Part shown: piece by piece, positions 46,318-58,037 of the stretch
Layout of the letters: each line of letters begins with the position of its first letter
Numbering within the stretch: position 1 is the stretch's first letter
Source: Sphaerolaimus hirsutus
Lineage: Eukaryota; Nematoda; Chromadorea; Monhysterida; Sphaerolaimidae
Length of the DNA stretch: 64,000 nt
Assembly: GCA_964036195.1 (NCBI GenBank)
Contig: OZ038452.1
Location: 7,992,704 to 8,056,703 of the forward strand
Direction of reading: 5' to 3'
Translations under genes and position numbers: made by a program
The notes under the pieces: model-generated
The model's input: the letters and a program-made list of their open reading frames with translations, nothing else
What the model was told of the DNA's origin: nothing
The model's database searches: none

Positions 46318-48360
46318 TCCAAGCCTAGGCTCTGTTTTGACCCTTTCAGTATCCAGCAGGCAGGGGATTTTTCCGGGGGGCGGTGGCACGGTCTCAGGTT
46401 TGCAACGTTTCAGTTTTTCCGAGGGGTGGTTGTAAACCTTCGAGGTTTTCCGGGGGGGGGGGGGTTGTAAGCTTTCAAGGTTTTTCGGGGGGGAAGGGGT
46501 TGTAAGCCGTCGAGCTTGTATTGTGGTGCGTACAGTTGACGCCTTTGTGTCGCAGTGGGTTTATCTGCTTGCAAGCAAGCTGCCGCCGCCGCTAAGGCGC
46601 CATGGGATTTCGTCGCTTTTATCTGTCTGTCTGCCCTGCAGCTGGTCGCTTCAGAATGTTTAAGCAGCTGAAAGTTTCATTTGTGTCACGTCACCTGACT
46701 GAGTTTTTTTTCCCCAGCGCCACAGCTCTGCATAGTGCATAAATTGTGCTTGATAAATATGTCGCCTGTATCTATCGTGCACAGCTGCTCTATACTATGC
46801 GTTATGATGAATAGAGCCCTACCATCTGTTAAATATTGATTCCATGCTTCATGACAAAAGTAATGACAAGTTGGCAAATTGATTAATACGACAAAAGCAC
46901 CGTCAAAATGACAAATTAATTAGCACGGCAAATACGCAATTTGATAGAAGGTACTTAAATTCATTTCATTCATTTATTCATTTGTCCATGAAAACGACAT
47001 GTCGATATTCGATATGAAAAGTGCTCTAACTCCGATTTTCTATTAGATAACCATCTATTAATATTCAAATTTGTCATTATAAAATTCAATATTTAGCCAC
47101 AATCCTATTAACTAATCCGTTGGACCTTTGCCAAGTATTCTACAGTATTCTTTTTTCCTAAAACAGCCGGTTTTTCGCGATTGGCACGCAAGCAAATTAT
47201 TAGCCTGTCTGAAAGGGTAATTACTTCAACTTGAATACTTAAATAGAATAAATTTATGTACACATACTGAGTAGTGAAAGCTTTTTTGCATAAGATGGTT
47301 ATTTTCTCTAAATGGATGGATGACTGCCAGCTTGCGTAGAAGCAGCTGTTTTATGTGTTTTGTCTGTTTGCTTTTCCCGTGGCTTTGCGGAACAAAAGGA
47401 TTGGAATAAAGCTTGCGTTCATATTGCGTATTTGTGTTTAGGCAGTGTACATAACTACAGTGTTTTTATGTAATGCAGTATTTACGTATATTTTGCGGTA
47501 TTTGGTATTAAATAAGCACAAAAAAGTCAATGTCTATATAAATATCCGGGATAGGTAGTTTCCCAGCACTTATGAAAAAATATTTGGAAAGATCTGGCAG
47601 CTCGTTTGGAATATACTCACCTGATTGAGTGCACATCTTTCAAAATTATGTCCCTATTTATCATTTCCTACAGTTTAGTCACGCATTTTAGATCCATTTG
47701 CGTGAATGTACAATTTGCATGCTACAATTTCCATGCGTTTTGCAGTATTTTTATCTGTTGCTCATGATGTCCGAATAAGGGACACTGGAAAATAGCAATC
47801 CTCCTTGGTGTAAAATACGAAGCTTTACCTCCAGGGACCAGGCATTGGGCTATATTTTAATGAGATAAAAATCTGGATTTAACTGGATAAATCTCACAAC
47901 ACTCATTGAACCTCCCCCAAACAAAAAAATTCCACTTGGCTGACACTTCCTATCTTCAATGGGCGGTAAAGATGTATAAAAAAATCTTGATTAATTTTTG
48001 CATAGTTAGTGCGCCTTCGAACGTTCTTGTGTTATGCACGTACTTAACACAAAGTCAGTTGGAACGATTTTAGTTAGGGAAAAGATGGAAAAAATTAACA
48101 ATTTCATGCGATTCGGACGTTTTTAGATAAAATCTTTTTTTAGTTACGACTTCCGGTTATGGCTTTGAAATAAAACGTTCGAATTCAAATTGATAAATTC
48201 CAGTGTGTGGTGCGTCTATAAATGCATCAACTATGGCTCTTCTACTGTGTCGCAAACATTTTTTTCAAACGTCAATGGAAGTTCACAATGAAAATAAATA
48301 GAACATTGTGTTGGATCAATATATTTATTTAGGTGTGTCGGTCAACATCCGATCACGTGT
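46318..48360. other. Intergenic, nothing recognised
   Basis: Starts with poly-G tracts and TTTTCGGGGGGG-like units (46360-46510), then plain AT-rich DNA. No gene supported. Confidence 0.45.
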
Positions 48361-48365
48361 GCGCA

Positions 48366-48535
48366 CTGGGGGCACTCCCAAGCCCTGTAAAATGTCAAAT
48401 GTCATGCAAAGTGTCAAAGTCATGGAAAATGCGCTGCAAAATGGCAACTCGGTTGCCATTTTGCATGGCATTTTCCATGACTTTTGACACTTTGCATGAC
48501 ATTTGAAATTTTACAGGGTCTGGGATTGGCACCTG
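48366..48535 (-). mobile_element. Intergenic copy of the introner-like element
   Basis: A 170-bp palindrome between genes, in reverse orientation. Read on the minus strand it begins CAGGTGCCAATCCCAGACCC and ends GGGAGTGCCCCCAG, so it carries the donor-like and acceptor-like tips of the two intronic copies. Internal units (GCAAAGTGTCAAAGTCATG) match. Its centre, GGCAACTCGGTTGCC, differs from theirs. This copy outside any gene shows that the sequence is a mobile repeat rather than a conserved intron. Confidence 0.8.
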
Positions 48536-49209
48536 GAAATGCACACAGATTCATGTTTGGACTATTTATGGGTGCAGTTCAGCAAAGAGCCGACTTTCGT
48601 TGTTTGGTCAACAGTTGAAAGTTCATTTTGAGTACAGTTTAAACTGGAAGGGGCCCCTCCGTCCGTTGACTGTGTTTCGCTTAACTTTTACACATTTTAC
48701 GACTTGAATTTACTACGGGAAGATACAACAACCATTCCATTAGTCCATTCCAAAGTAGTTTTTCTTTAAAACGTTGAACATATTTTCTGAGCTAAAAATA
48801 TTGTAATTTATTCTGAAAGCTTTCTTTTATATTGTATAGCATCGCTGCGGGCGTACAGTACGGACATCACTAATGCATGAAAGCTTCTTTGTGCCGGCTC
48901 AAAACTAAATACTTTGTCCCTGTTTCTGCTTGGTATTGACATACATACAGAAAATCCTGGAATTATTCCCCTTGAGGCTTTTTATTGCTGGTGTTATTCG
49001 AGGTAGGCGTTTTTCTCGTCAGAATTTTACAGTAATCCACAATATTTTGTTTCTTAACAACAGAACTTTGCGCGATGAAAATTACGAAAGTTTTAAATAT
49101 GATTATAAAAGGACAGTTAGGTAATTTTTTCCAAACAGCCGTTATGTGGGCCTTCTGCACGGGTGGGGACTTATTCAAGGGAGGGTTTAGTCATTCGAGA
49201 AATAAATAG

Positions 49210-49400
49210 CCGTTTCCAGACAGTATTACACAGCGGCTGAATATCGACCGCGCACTTGCTAACGTGTATTTAGCCGGCCAGCTGTGACGTCATTGATCTG
49301 CCCGCCGCAGCATAGTTTCTCGCTTTAGATGCGTTTCCTGTGGGAAAAAGTGTGCCGCGCTGCGAGTGCTGGCCGCACTGCGACCGCAGCTAATCGCCAC
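49210..49400 (+). promoter_or_regulatory. GC-rich putative regulatory region with a CRE palindrome
   Basis: An isolated CpG-rich island in AT-rich DNA, about 1.5 kb upstream of the kinase start codon. It contains the cAMP-response-element palindrome TGACGTCA at 49285-49292. No frame in it shows coding bias. It may be a distal promoter or enhancer for the kinase. Confidence 0.35.
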
Positions 49401-49619
49401 CATACTTGTTCAAGTGTATTTATTTATGTTTTTACTTTATTAAAGTGCTCTACTTAGATACTGAGTAAATATTTGCGTTTCCTACCAAAAAGTTCTTTCC
49501 GTTCTCAGATTTTTAGTTTAAGGGTATTTGAGTAAAGCAAAATCGTGAGAGAATCGTGTGAAAACTGAAATTTTTTCAAATGCAAATTAATGAACACGGT
49601 TGAATGATTTCATTTAATT

Positions 49620-50050
49620 TACCGTATTACCTCGAATTATCCCCCCCCTTGAATTAACCCCCCCCCCTCGAAATACCCCCCCTAAATTTCGGCCGAGGAA
49701 ATAATAAACCCCCCCCTCGAAATACCCCCCCTAAAATTGAGTGAAACGTGAACGTACATGACAAAGTCCGCAGTTTGTGATCTGTACTATGCAGAACACC
49801 GTTAACACTGATGATTAAATGACGTTAGGGAAGGGTTTTTGTGTATAAACAGTGATATATGCCTATAAACACATATAAATCTATGTGATTGTTCGATTTT
49901 TCTACGTCTGCGTATGGGGAATTTCCGAAAATTTCTGGCGAAATAATAGACCCCCCCCTCGAATAAACCCCCCCCCTCGAATTATCCCCCCCTCAAATTT
50001 TGCTGGCGAAATAATAAACCCCCTGGGGGTATTTCGAGGTAATACGGTAA
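49620..50050. mobile_element. TACCGTATTACCTCGAATT element
   Basis: Inverted ends ACCGTATTACCTCGAATTAT and GGTATTTCGAGGTAATACGG, with CCCCCCTCGAAATACCCCCC units repeated inside each end. It interrupts a TAGTTTTCACCGTGAC element whose halves lie at 49553-49619 and 50051-50195. Confidence 0.65.
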
Positions 50051-50636
50051 ATTGGAATTTAGATTAATGAAAGTTAAGCTTTAAAAATTTTAAAACTAAA
50101 ACACATATAAATAGCATACAAAAAGAGTAGGCTGGATGTGGCCATGTCGCCATTTCAGTTTTCACATCGGTCACGGTGAAAACTAGTGTGTGTAGGGCTG
50201 TTTCACTGGGCGTTTTGGAGAAAAAGTCTTCGCTGGACATTGCATGGTTATGTCGTATTTATCTCAAATGCAATTCACTCTTGCAATCCAAGGACTTGCG
50301 TGGCTACGTACTTTCATAGTTTTATCGGGTGTTTGGAATGTTTTTTGTTTAGTTTCCATACGGCAAAAGTTCTGTACTTGTAACAGCGATGATTGGCAGC
50401 TAGAGTTGCGATAACTTTTTGCGGCCTCTAGAAAAGCCTCTGTGCATTTGCATTTGCGTCACTGGTGGTCGGTGATATTTATGCACTTTCACATTTACAT
50501 AAGCGAATTCTAGCAGTGAAGCTGTAGCTGCATTATTTTTATCCGACTACAGGCGGTGGCGCGAATTGAAAATTCACTTTTATCCGGGACATTTATGCAC
50601 GCTTCTCTATGGGAAAATGCTTTTAGCTTCGTTGCA

Positions 50637-50644
50637 TATAAAAG
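50637..50644 (+). promoter_or_regulatory. TATA box of the kinase gene
   Basis: TATAAAAG, followed about 30 bp downstream by TTCACAGTT (near 50670), a plausible initiator. A leader intron may follow (TTGAAG|GTATTT at about 50696 to TTCGCAG at about 50759) before the ATG at 50867. Confidence 0.55.
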
Positions 50645-50866
50645 AGGCGAGGCTTGCGGCAGAACGACCTTCACAGTTCTAATTTCACGTTGAAGGTATT
50701 TACAATGATATAAAACGCGTCGTCACAAGATTACCTTTTATCGTCTCACGTTCGCAGGCGCGCCAGGCGTGGTGGTCTTATTTCATCTAAATTCGATCTA
50801 AATATCTACATCAATATTTACATATCACATCAAATCGCTCAACCAACAAAAAAGTCCCTCACAAAA

Positions 50867-53101
50867 ATGGAATACTGCGGCGACTACTGTTTCAAAGAGG
50901 AGCCCGAATCAGTGCTGGGGCGCGGCGCCTTCGGGCTGGTCTTCCAGGTAAAATAACACTCCCACTACCAGAATGTCATGTAAAGTGTCTCAAGTCATGT
51001 AAAAGCCATGTATAACAGGAAATGTCATGTAAAGTGTCTAAATTCATGTAAAAGTCATGTATAACAGGAAATGTCTTGCAAAATGTCCGAAGTCATGTAA
51101 ATGCCCTGTAAAATGGCCAATAGGAGACAACCAAAATCGATAAAATCACGTTGTGCAGCTCGATGCCGGGGTAGTCACGCTACAACACGTTGGGCATGCG
51201 TAAAAATGCATTTGTTGAAATAGGATACAATAAAATTTTACATTTACATTGTTGTTATGTAAAAACCGAAAAACAGAGTGGTGCACAACACCCACCCCAA
51301 ATGTTATGCAAAATGTCCGAAGTCATGTGAAATGCTCTGTAAAATGGTAAATGCCATGCAAAGTGTCAGAAATCGCGTAAAATGCCCTCCAAAATGGCAA
51401 CATTGCCCTTCATTTCCAGGGCCGCAAGTACCGCTTCATGAACAACAACGAGAAGTCGGCCGCGCACGACGAGGTGGCCATCAAGCGCGTGCCCGACGAC
51501 AGGTGCAAGCTGGACGAGTTGGACATTGTGCGCCAGCTGCACACGCCCTACGTGGTCGACGTGTTGGACGTGGTCCAGAAGTCCGGCTTCACGTATATCA
51601 TCATGGAGCTGTGCGATGGCACGCTCAATGAGCACATGGAGCACGTGCAGGATCTGAGGCTTTATGGTCGGTTTTTGGTGATATTGGTCGGTTGATTCCG
51701 CGTGTGGTGAGGTGAAACTTTACTTGTCACTTACACATGGTGTAACATTTCTTACACGACAATACCGACAAAATACATTGATTTATTTTTGTGGGAAATC
51801 TGTTCATGATTCTGCAACCGAAACACACAAAAACCCCGCAGGCATGGACAAATCAAACGTGGAGGTAGTTCTGCGTTCGCTGGCCGCCGGCTACCTTCAC
51901 CTGCACCGTTTGAACGTGATTCACCGCGACATCAAGCCGCACAATGTGCTCGTCAATTACCTGAAAGAGTGCGGCGAGCGGGCGCTCTTTGATTCCGGGG
52001 AGCAGCGCATAAATCAAGTCAAAATGGCCGATTTCGGCGCCAGTCGAGTCAGCAAGAGTTCCATGTCAAACTTGGCCGGCACGCCGTACTACATGGCACC
52101 AGGTGCGTGATTTTATGATAAAGTGTTTCTAGAAAAATTCGAAAAGTACTTTTCAAAAAATTTCGAAAACTTTAAAAAAACTATTTTTATGGGAAAAAAG
52201 AAAGTCACTTTAGAACACACGCATTTAAACATTTTTCCACGGGGTTTGCCATCGTTATTCCGATTCGAGGGTTTCAAACTACGACAAAACGTCGCAGAGG
52301 TGGGCGCCAACATGCTTACCGAGAGCGAATACGACAGCCAAGTGGACATGTGGAGCATCGGCGTGCTGCTCTACGAGTGCGTCACGGGAAACGTGCGTTC
52401 CACAGCGCAACACTGAAACTCAGAGCCATTACCACCCGTAAACCCGCCCCACTCGGCGCAGGTGCCCTTCGAAGAGAACGACCTGTGCCGTCTGTGGCTG
52501 AAGGCGTCCAACGAGTGCTACGAGTTCTACAAGCCGCCCGCGTTGCCCGACGGCACCGAGCCGTTCGTGGCGCAGTTGATCCGCCGCCTGCTCGACGCGA
52601 ACTACCGGACGCGGCTGGAGCCGGAGCAGTTCGCCGCCGCCGTGGCGACGCGGCGCGGCAGCACCCTGTGCAAGTCGGGCGAGCACAAGATGCTCTACGC
52701 CGACGATCCGGAGGCAGCGGCGCACAGGGAACTAAAGCAGCGCGCCGCGGCAAAGGCCAAGCGGCTAGTGGCCAGGTGTCAATTCCAGACCCTGTGAAAT
52801 GCCCTGTAAAATGTCAAATGTCACGCAAAGTGTCAAAAGTCATGTAAAATGCCCGGTAAAATGGCAAACGTACGTTTGCCATTTTACCGGGCATTTTCCA
52901 TGACTTTTGACACTTTGCGTGACATTTGACATTTTACAGGGCATTTTACAGTGTCTGGAACTGCCCCCCAGGCAGCAGAAAGACCGCCAGCCGCTGTGGT
53001 GGCGCGCGCTCACGGCGCTCAGTCTGTTCGTCACCACGTACAACTGCAGCGCGTTCGCGTTGGTGCACGACGGCGCCGCCGGGCGGGACGACGCGTTGTA
53101 A
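50867..53101 (+). CDS. Ser/Thr protein kinase, ULK/ATG1-like, with hydrophobic C-terminus
   Basis: Exons 50867-50947, 51420-51666, 51842-52102, 52298-52392, 52462-52775 and 52972-53101 join in phase into 375 residues. All kinase landmarks are present: glycine loop LGRGAFGLVF (17-26), VAIK lysine (K49), helix C glutamate (E60), HRDIKPHN (137-144), DFG (173-175) and APE (195-197), whose codons are split by intron 3. About 20 residues lie between the catalytic loop and DFG (YLKECGERALF onward), as in ULK1/ATG1. The C-lobe segment after VDMWSIGVLLYECVTGNVPF also fits that group, whose members start autophagy. Another family such as TBK1-like kinases is possible. The protein ends soon after the kinase domain with a basic stretch and a hydrophobic run (about 341-362, LWWRALTALSLFVTTYN) that may anchor it in a membrane. 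There is no long regulatory tail like that of ULK1. Confidence 0.85.
50948..51419. mobile_element. Kinase intron 1, largely introner-family fragments
   Basis: After the donor the intron holds tandem GTCATGTAAAGTGTCTCAAG / GCCATGTATAACAGGAAAT units (50975-51115). It ends with half a family element (about 51295-51410: TGCAAAATGTCCGAAGTCATG, GCCATGCAAAGTGTCAG, AAAATGGCAACATTGCC) running almost to the acceptor TTTCCAG. The middle, 51120-51280, shows nothing recognisable. Confidence 0.5.
52776..52971 (+). mobile_element. Introner-like palindromic element forming all of kinase intron 5
   Basis: A 196-nt intron that opens GTGTCAATTCCAGACCCTGT and closes GGAACTGCCCCCAG. The two arms pair along their length around the centre GGCAAACGTACGTTTGCC (52863-52880), identical to the centre of vinculin intron 6. 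It too sits at CCAG|GC. The arms differ from the vinculin copy by scattered substitutions, so the two are separate insertions of one family, not a recent local duplication. Confidence 0.85.
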
Positions 53102-53139
53102 CAGGGTCTTTTTGGATTGGATTTTGCTGTTGAACTGGG

Positions 53140-53289
53140 GAAAGTTCTGCAAATTGAGAAATGATAAGTAAAATGGCATTAACGAAGAGAAATGACTTCT
53201 TTTTTTACTGCCAATGCACTTCAGTTTTGCCAATTTACTTCGCATTTGCCATTTCACTTACCACTTCTCAATTTGTGGAACTGGCACCT
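53140..53289. mobile_element. Second copy of the GAGAAGTGA palindrome
   Basis: Just past the kinase stop codon. The left arm AGTTCTGCAAATTGAGAAAT faces ACTTCTCAATTTGTGGAACT, closing in GGCACCTG. It probably lies in the 3' untranslated or flanking region of the kinase transcript. Confidence 0.65.
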
Positions 53290-53842
53290 GGTGGCTCGCA
53301 CACTGGGATTTTTTAATACTTATTTTACGTTGAAGGTAAATATCTCGGAGGCAACTTATTAATTAGCTAGAATGTTTGAACGGAAAACCAATTTTTCCAG
53401 TGTGCGCAGCCGCATTGTATTCATGTGTTGAAATTTCGCTTCCTCTTTATATTAATTAAGAATTCTCGCTGCTTACGCCAAAAGTTCTACAGATTTTATT
53501 TTTCAATTGACCGGGCTGTTTGAGACGTTAGCTTACTAGAACATCATTTCATGTAAAATGGTACCTCAATTTTGTGTCGAATTTTTTGATCCCCCTCATG
53601 GCTAACATTTAGCCCAGTCAGCAATTTGTTGTTTTTGTTTCCATATTTACGCGAGGATGTTTGTATTCCATTTTTTGGTCAGCCACCCCGAATTGTATGT
53701 GTAAATCGTTACAGCAGCAGATTAAATTTTTGTGTGATGGAATAGCGCCATTTTTTTCGGACAGCCCGATTCACTTTGTAAATCTAATGCTGCCAGATTG
53801 AAGGTGCGGATATGACTAAACCCTAGAAAATTTTACCGCCAG

Positions 53843-53993
53843 GGGGCAGTCCCATATCCCGTCAAGTGAAGTGTCAAAGTCATGTAAAATGTCAACCAAA
53901 ATAAAAAAGAAATAATTTTATTACTGAATTTTGCATGACAAGTGACACTTAACACATTATACAGGGTCTGGAATTGGCACCAGAACACTTTGA
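53843..53993. mobile_element. Introner-family copy downstream of the kinase gene
   Basis: Starts GGGGCAGTCCCATATCCCGT and ends CAGGGTCTGGAATTGGCACC, with AAGTGTCAAAGTCATG and GCATGACAAGTGACACTT as facing units. Intergenic. Confidence 0.6.
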
Positions 53994-54314
53994 AGGGCGG
54001 AATTCCATCACCTCTACGTATCACTTTGTTTTGCAGATATTTACCACGGGTTTGCAACTGCGTAATGACGTTTTTGATAGTTGCATGTTCACGTGTTCCG
54101 ACCCTTTTAACACTTGGAACAGCAGGGATTTAGTACATTTGCGACTTGTAAGCGGATTATGAGAATGGCGGATTGTGTAAATCGCTGGGAAAAAGTCCTC
54201 GCCTACTTAATCCCTGAACGGAAGCTCTATAAAAATATACTAATATCTGGAGTGTGAAATGTACCTACATCGAACATCTCTCGTATTTATTTATATATCG
54301 ATTCATCACTAATG

Positions 54315-54518
54315 GCGCCACACACGCTGGATGTCAACTGAATTTTGGTTAATTATGTGATTTCAACTTTCCTATCGGGTAGAGCATGGATAATTTTACA
54401 ACATGACACTTTATTTGCATTGTTTCTGTTAAGTGTGGGTCTTTTAAACATTTTTTGTGTTATTTAGTTAACATTGAGTAGGCTAGAATTTCCGATGTCA
54501 ACTAGCGTGTGTGGGCCC
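54315..54518. mobile_element. Short inverted-repeat element, GCCACACACGCTGGATGTC ends
   Basis: The left end GCCACACACGCTGGATGTCA and the right end GATGTCAACTAGCGTGTGTG resemble the element at 20031-20197. The interior is AT-rich and non-coding. Confidence 0.5.
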
Positions 54519-54839
54519 GTTATACCTGTACATTCGGTTTAAGATATCGAACAGTTTTCGGTGACACCTCTACCCAGTATCAAATATCAGAACTTTCTTC
54601 CCCATTTACCACGTTTTTGTACAGAATGCTTCAAAACAAGTTTAGTTTTCCATCTTGCAGAGTTTAAACCCACCCATTGTGAATGCTCAAACCAAGCGTG
54701 ACTTTTTTCGTGTGCTCTCTAGTGTACTGGTTATTTTTAGACGGAAGATTCCAATGAATCAGACTGTTTTTTGTATATTCATTGTACTTTGTGACGTAAT
54801 GGCACACCTGCAATTGTAAACGTGAATGTGCTTAAAACC

Positions 54840-55352
54840 AAAGACGTATCCGGGGGGGGGGGCTGGGGCCAGTCCCGCAAGTGGACAAGTACTTTACTCT
54901 TCACTCTTGACTTGCTTTTGCTCTTACTTTTAATTTTTAACTATGCAATTTGCAAAACCTTGTGCGGGTTTCGCAAGTGACAAAGTAGACAGTCAAGTTA
55001 AAAGTCAATAGTAAAGTACTTGCCAACTTGCGAGACTGGTCTCACAAAAAGACGGGAAAAATCGAACTTTGGTATCAATTTCCAAAGTGTGCAATAATTT
55101 TACGCACAAGCGCGCATTTGACCAACACACAATCATGGATATCTCAAAATCGGCCCTATACTCTCGATTCTTTATTAAATACAACAAATGGCCGGGCAGT
55201 CGCCATATAAGGGATTTTTGGCGCCATGACGTCATTTCGTCACCGTTTATGTAAACGTTTAGGGGGGCTGACCCCCCCCCCTCCCCGTTCGCCGACCTCC
55301 GTAAACAAGCAGGAGCCCCCCCCCCCGCTCAAAAACCCTGGATACGTCCCTG
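54840..55352. mobile_element. Relative of the CAGGGACGTATCC element with an insertion
   Basis: The right end (GCTCAAAAACCCTGGATACG and the TCCCTG tip) is the reverse complement of the left end of 24621-25059. The left end AAAGACGTATCCGGGGGGG is altered. Near its left end it contains a palindrome (about 54866-55045) with CCAGTCCCGCAAGTGGACAA and ACTTGCGAGACTGG tips, of the GCAAGTG family. Confidence 0.6.
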
Positions 55353-57052
55353 CTCCAAACAAAGGTACATGCGTAAGCAAAATGTACGCAACGCTATCTA
55401 CGGCTACTTGTGGGAAACCATGCGTCCATTATGAGGAATGTATTGCTCGCGAAGGATCAAATTACAGAAACACAATTGCCCTACTTAAGAGATATGCTCG
55501 CACAAGAAACACAAAAAAAATATATGACCAAAAAAAGCTTTGCTTAGCCAGTAATTACAGTAACCACGCACATAGGTCGCAGGATAGTGACGTAAATTTG
55601 CATGGGCGAATTGGTTGTGCAAAGACATAACGTTGCATAAACGTGCACGAGCGGAAAAGCAATGACACTAAAAACCATTTGCTGAATAAACAACGTACTG
55701 GCATAAAAATAGACTTTTGGCAGGAATTACAACTGATCACGCTCTCTCATGACTTCACTATTTTTATAATTATGTCCATAAAACAGTAGTACATAATGTG
55801 CCACTTAATATTCTTGCTCTATATACACTTTCAGGACAAAATCTAAAACGTTTAAAAATTGACTTTTCCGACCCTATTATTTACTTCATGATTTAACACG
55901 CAAATTTACGTGATTACCCAGAACATGCATTTTACAACTAGCGACATAAAGATGAGTTAGTGGGAACAGGCTACACATTGATAATCACCGAGAATTAGAA
56001 ATAGTAAACACAACCCTGATGCAAAGGCTGGATAAAAACTGCATAAGCCAATCCCCTGTAGGTTCATATGTTTTACTAAATATCAAAATATACAATCATT
56101 TTCCAATTTAAACAATTCTGATGAGAATAGCGGCAATTTATGACAAAAAGTTGGAGCAGCAAAAACGTGAAAAAATCGACGAGAACGGGATAAATTACCG
56201 CACCCTGTATTTATACCTTAGGGTGGAAAATGCGTGGGACCACCGACACACCGTGCAGTATTTTACGGTTTGAAGGTGAAAGCCGGTACGGCAAATTTCT
56301 ACCATTTACCGCTAAGCTGAATTCCGAACCGGCTGACAGCCTGCAATAGCTACAGTAATCCCTCAACATTTACCGACAATTACCAACCGAGTCCCAATTT
56401 TCCCACCCCAGCTCATATAGCAAAGGTATCCGCTTGAAAAGAGTGTAGTAGACTAGACATTTGGCTCGCTGCCAGCAACGCCCGTTTCGGTCGCTCCGTA
56501 CTGAGGCGGCGGGGATGCGGCAGAACTGCGGTGCGAACAGTCATCTGCACACGTGCCCAAATTCACAGAGTTTGACACTGCTACAAAGGGACGCTGTATA
56601 TCCAGTTCCAAACCTTGACATGTGGCTATATATAATTTTTTATCATAAAAAGAGGAAAATCGAATCTTCTATGGCTTAAAAGTTTGCCAAATTATCACTG
56701 GCATCTTTTCCAGTGGTTTGGAATTGGATCCAGCTGTGGTTGAAAACAACGGTGGCGCGGTGTGTAAATATGTATGTTAGTCCATGAATCGAAATAAAGG
56801 CAAAATTTGGGTAACTAAAAATTTGTTCAGACTATGGCACAAAAATTTAGTGCGCCGGACATAATGTGAACAAAAAAATGCTGAATTTAAAACGGATAGT
56901 GTCATAAACGAACCCAGTGTGACTGTGATACCTAGACACGAGTAGTCTGGCAACCATATGACCTTTCGCTGTTGATATTCGATATGAAAAATGCATAATA
57001 TCCGGATATTTGTGGGATATGTATTTATGTAGCATAAATCTATTAGATTTGC
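55353..57052. other. Intergenic, nothing recognised
   Basis: AT-rich DNA with no codon bias. A short CAAATTTCTACCATTTACCG region near 56290 faces degenerate partners but cannot be delimited. The frame at 56461-56679 has no recognisable domain. Confidence 0.45.
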
Positions 57053-57060
57053 TTGACCAC

Positions 57061-57850
57061 TAGGGTTCAAACGGGACCGCGGTCCCGGTACATGGTTCGG
57101 CAAAAAGTCGGGACTGGGGCGGTCCCGGTCCCGGTCCCGGTCCCTACACCCCAGTCCCGGTCCCGGTCCCGGTCCCGACAATTGAAAAAGGCCAGTCCCG
57201 GTCCCGGTCCCGGTCCCGACCACCCAGTCCCGGTCCCGGTCCCGGTCCCGGAATTTTTCAGCGGTCCCGATAAGAAAAATTGACCGGACTGGATCCAGAT
57301 TTTGCCTTTTAAATACTTGTAAAATTCAAAAAAATTCGCGCCAGTCGGCGCATTCTCGTTCTGTCGACGAATTTTTGACGTTTTTTTAGTGAGTTCCAAA
57401 CATTCTCATTCATGTTCGACATCAGAGAAGGCTGAAAATATAATTTACCTTCAGAAAGCACTGCGCCAGCTTATGTATCAATACTCACTGTCATAATTTT
57501 TGTGCATTATGTCATTTTTGTGACTTTTACTATATTTTTGATGACAATTTTGATTGAATGAAGTGTGAAAATTGTATGAAACTTCTGAAAATATGCATTC
57601 AAATGGTTATCGGTCCCGATAGGGCTCAAAAGGGGGCTGTGGTCCTGATACCTGGTTCGGCAAATTCTGGTCCCGGTCCGGATGCCCCAGTCCCGGTCCC
57701 GGTCCCGGTCCCGACAATTGAAAAATGCCAGTCCCGGTCCCGGTCCCGGTCCGGACCACCTAGTCCCGGTCCCGGTCCCGGTCCCGATAAGAAAAATTTC
57801 TGGTCCCGGTCCCGGTCCCGGTCCGAAAAACCGGTCCCGTTTGAACCCTA
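57061..57850 (-). mobile_element. Non-autonomous hAT-like element with GGGACC arrays, copy 2 (inverted)
   Basis: 790 bp, close to the reverse complement of 32432-33240 including the central segment, with the perfect duplication TTGACCAC (57053-57060, 57851-57858). The high similarity over both arrays and centre points to recent movement. It ends about 180 bp beyond the CSP stop codon. Confidence 0.9.
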
Positions 57851-58037
57851 TTGACCACGTCAAAATTATTAACCAAAAAAAAAATTCATGCGGCAAAACA
57901 GCTCAAAGAATGGCGTTCCCACAACATGGAAAAACAACAATAATTGGTACCATTATAAACAATGTTTTTGGCACACTTCCAATAATTTTTGGAACTTTCA
58001 CACTAAACCATAAAAATAAAACCCCAATAATCTCAAC

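Noticed and set aside
52123-52297. Frame leading into kinase exon 4 without splicing (MGKKKVTLEHTHLN...)
   Set aside because: AT-rich codons; splicing at CGTCGCAG|AG instead restores the canonical APE motif exactly.
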